Below are positions 63,762 through 64,000 of a stretch of 64,000 nucleotides of DNA, in pieces (position 1 is the first letter of the stretch; each line of letters begins with the position of its first letter). Location: assembly GCF_017355205.1 (NCBI RefSeq), contig NZ_JADIJK010000023.1:28104-92103 (forward strand), in the 5' to 3' direction. The position numbers and the translations under genes are program-made. The notes below the pieces were generated by a model. It was given only the letters and a program-made list of their open reading frames with translations. It was not told where the DNA came from and did no database searches. Origin of the DNA: Bacillus sp. SD088 (GTDB taxonomy: Bacteria > Bacillota > Bacilli > Bacillales > Bacillaceae_C).

Positions 63762-64000
63762 CTTACCCCACCTATTTCCATTCTGTAATCTTAGATTACC
63801 ATATTTCAGCCAAAAATATATTTTAATGTTGGCATTTTACTAAAAATATGAGAAAAGTAAAGTGAAATTTCTTTTGCTGGAGGCATACAGCCGATTCATT
63901 CGGGATTAATGTTTTTTCATTTTCAAAAGAAAGCTGGGACAAAAAAATGCTAAATTCCAAAGACGAACATTGCAATACATTAGCGTAGGAAATATACGAA
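63762..64000. other. Right end of the window, no gene
   Basis: The operon promoter must lie here. A phrase GAAAGCTGGGACAAAAAAAT near 63928-63947 may be the end of a repeat or insertion sequence that continues outside the window. Nothing firmer can be said. Confidence 0.3.

Overview
The window reads as a low-GC Gram-positive chromosome of the Bacillaceae. Shine-Dalgarno sites are strong (AAGGAGG type), and several TTG and GTG starts are used. The right arm has the gene order MoxR ATPase - DUF58 protein - transglutaminase - guaA, which is the yeaC-yeaD-yebA-guaA order of Bacillus subtilis. It is followed by an NAD salvage set (HAD phosphatase, pncA, pncB, nadE) with interspersed structured repeats between the genes. 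I cannot name the species from sequence alone.

Most of the window is an integrative and conjugative element (ICE) of the Tn916 family. Its left end lies at the 3' end of guaA (about 53.19 kb) and its integrase end at about 10.53 kb, so the element is about 42.6 kb. The sequence outside the integrase gene can be read as a second guaA 3' tail, ending in L-E-W-E-stop, in the same orientation as the real guaA tail. The transfer genes form one leftward block, 44.6 to 33.2 kb: two DUF961 proteins, an FtsK-like coupling ATPase, oriT, a MobT-type relaxase, TcpD, ArdA, TcpE, a VirB4-like ATPase, a large membrane channel protein, a lysozyme-NlpC/P60 hydrolase and TcpC. The recombination end (13.1 to 10.6 kb) carries a sigma-like gene, an Orf8-like regulator, a DUF3173 protein and a tyrosine integrase.

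Cargo sits in two places. Between the guaA end and the transfer block (45.0 to 52.7 kb) are paiA/paiB, a second PaiA-like acetyltransferase, a DapA-family enzyme, a LysE/LysR pair, a TauE permease, a peptide deformylase, a methyltransferase fragment and a frameshifted small repressor. Between the transfer block and the integrase end (13.5 to 33.2 kb) are two ABC exporters (YxlEFG-like and NatAB-like), two MFS pumps, a fused histidine kinase-response regulator with a divergent sensor protein, TetR regulators, GNAT acetyltransferases, a small-molecule-kinase-like ATPase and several decayed genes and insertion-sequence fragments. The theme is export, modification and stress or drug tolerance.

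Immediately left of the integrase end lies a second, decayed recombination module in the opposite orientation (7.8 to 10.5 kb). Its sigma-like gene and its integrase are both frameshifted. The two modules converge, and about 1.1 kb of each is nearly identical, so the two integrase genes sit between long inverted repeats. Both copies keep a structured non-coding region upstream of the DUF3173 gene, with a compensatory base-pair change between them.

The left 7 kb holds a Tet(L)-like MFS pump with a divergent MarR regulator and three matching operators, an AraC regulator, a cadmium/zinc efflux set (free metal-binding-domain protein, P-type ATPase, divergent ArsR repressor) with operators at both promoters, and a 2,3-BPG-dependent phosphoglycerate mutase gene.
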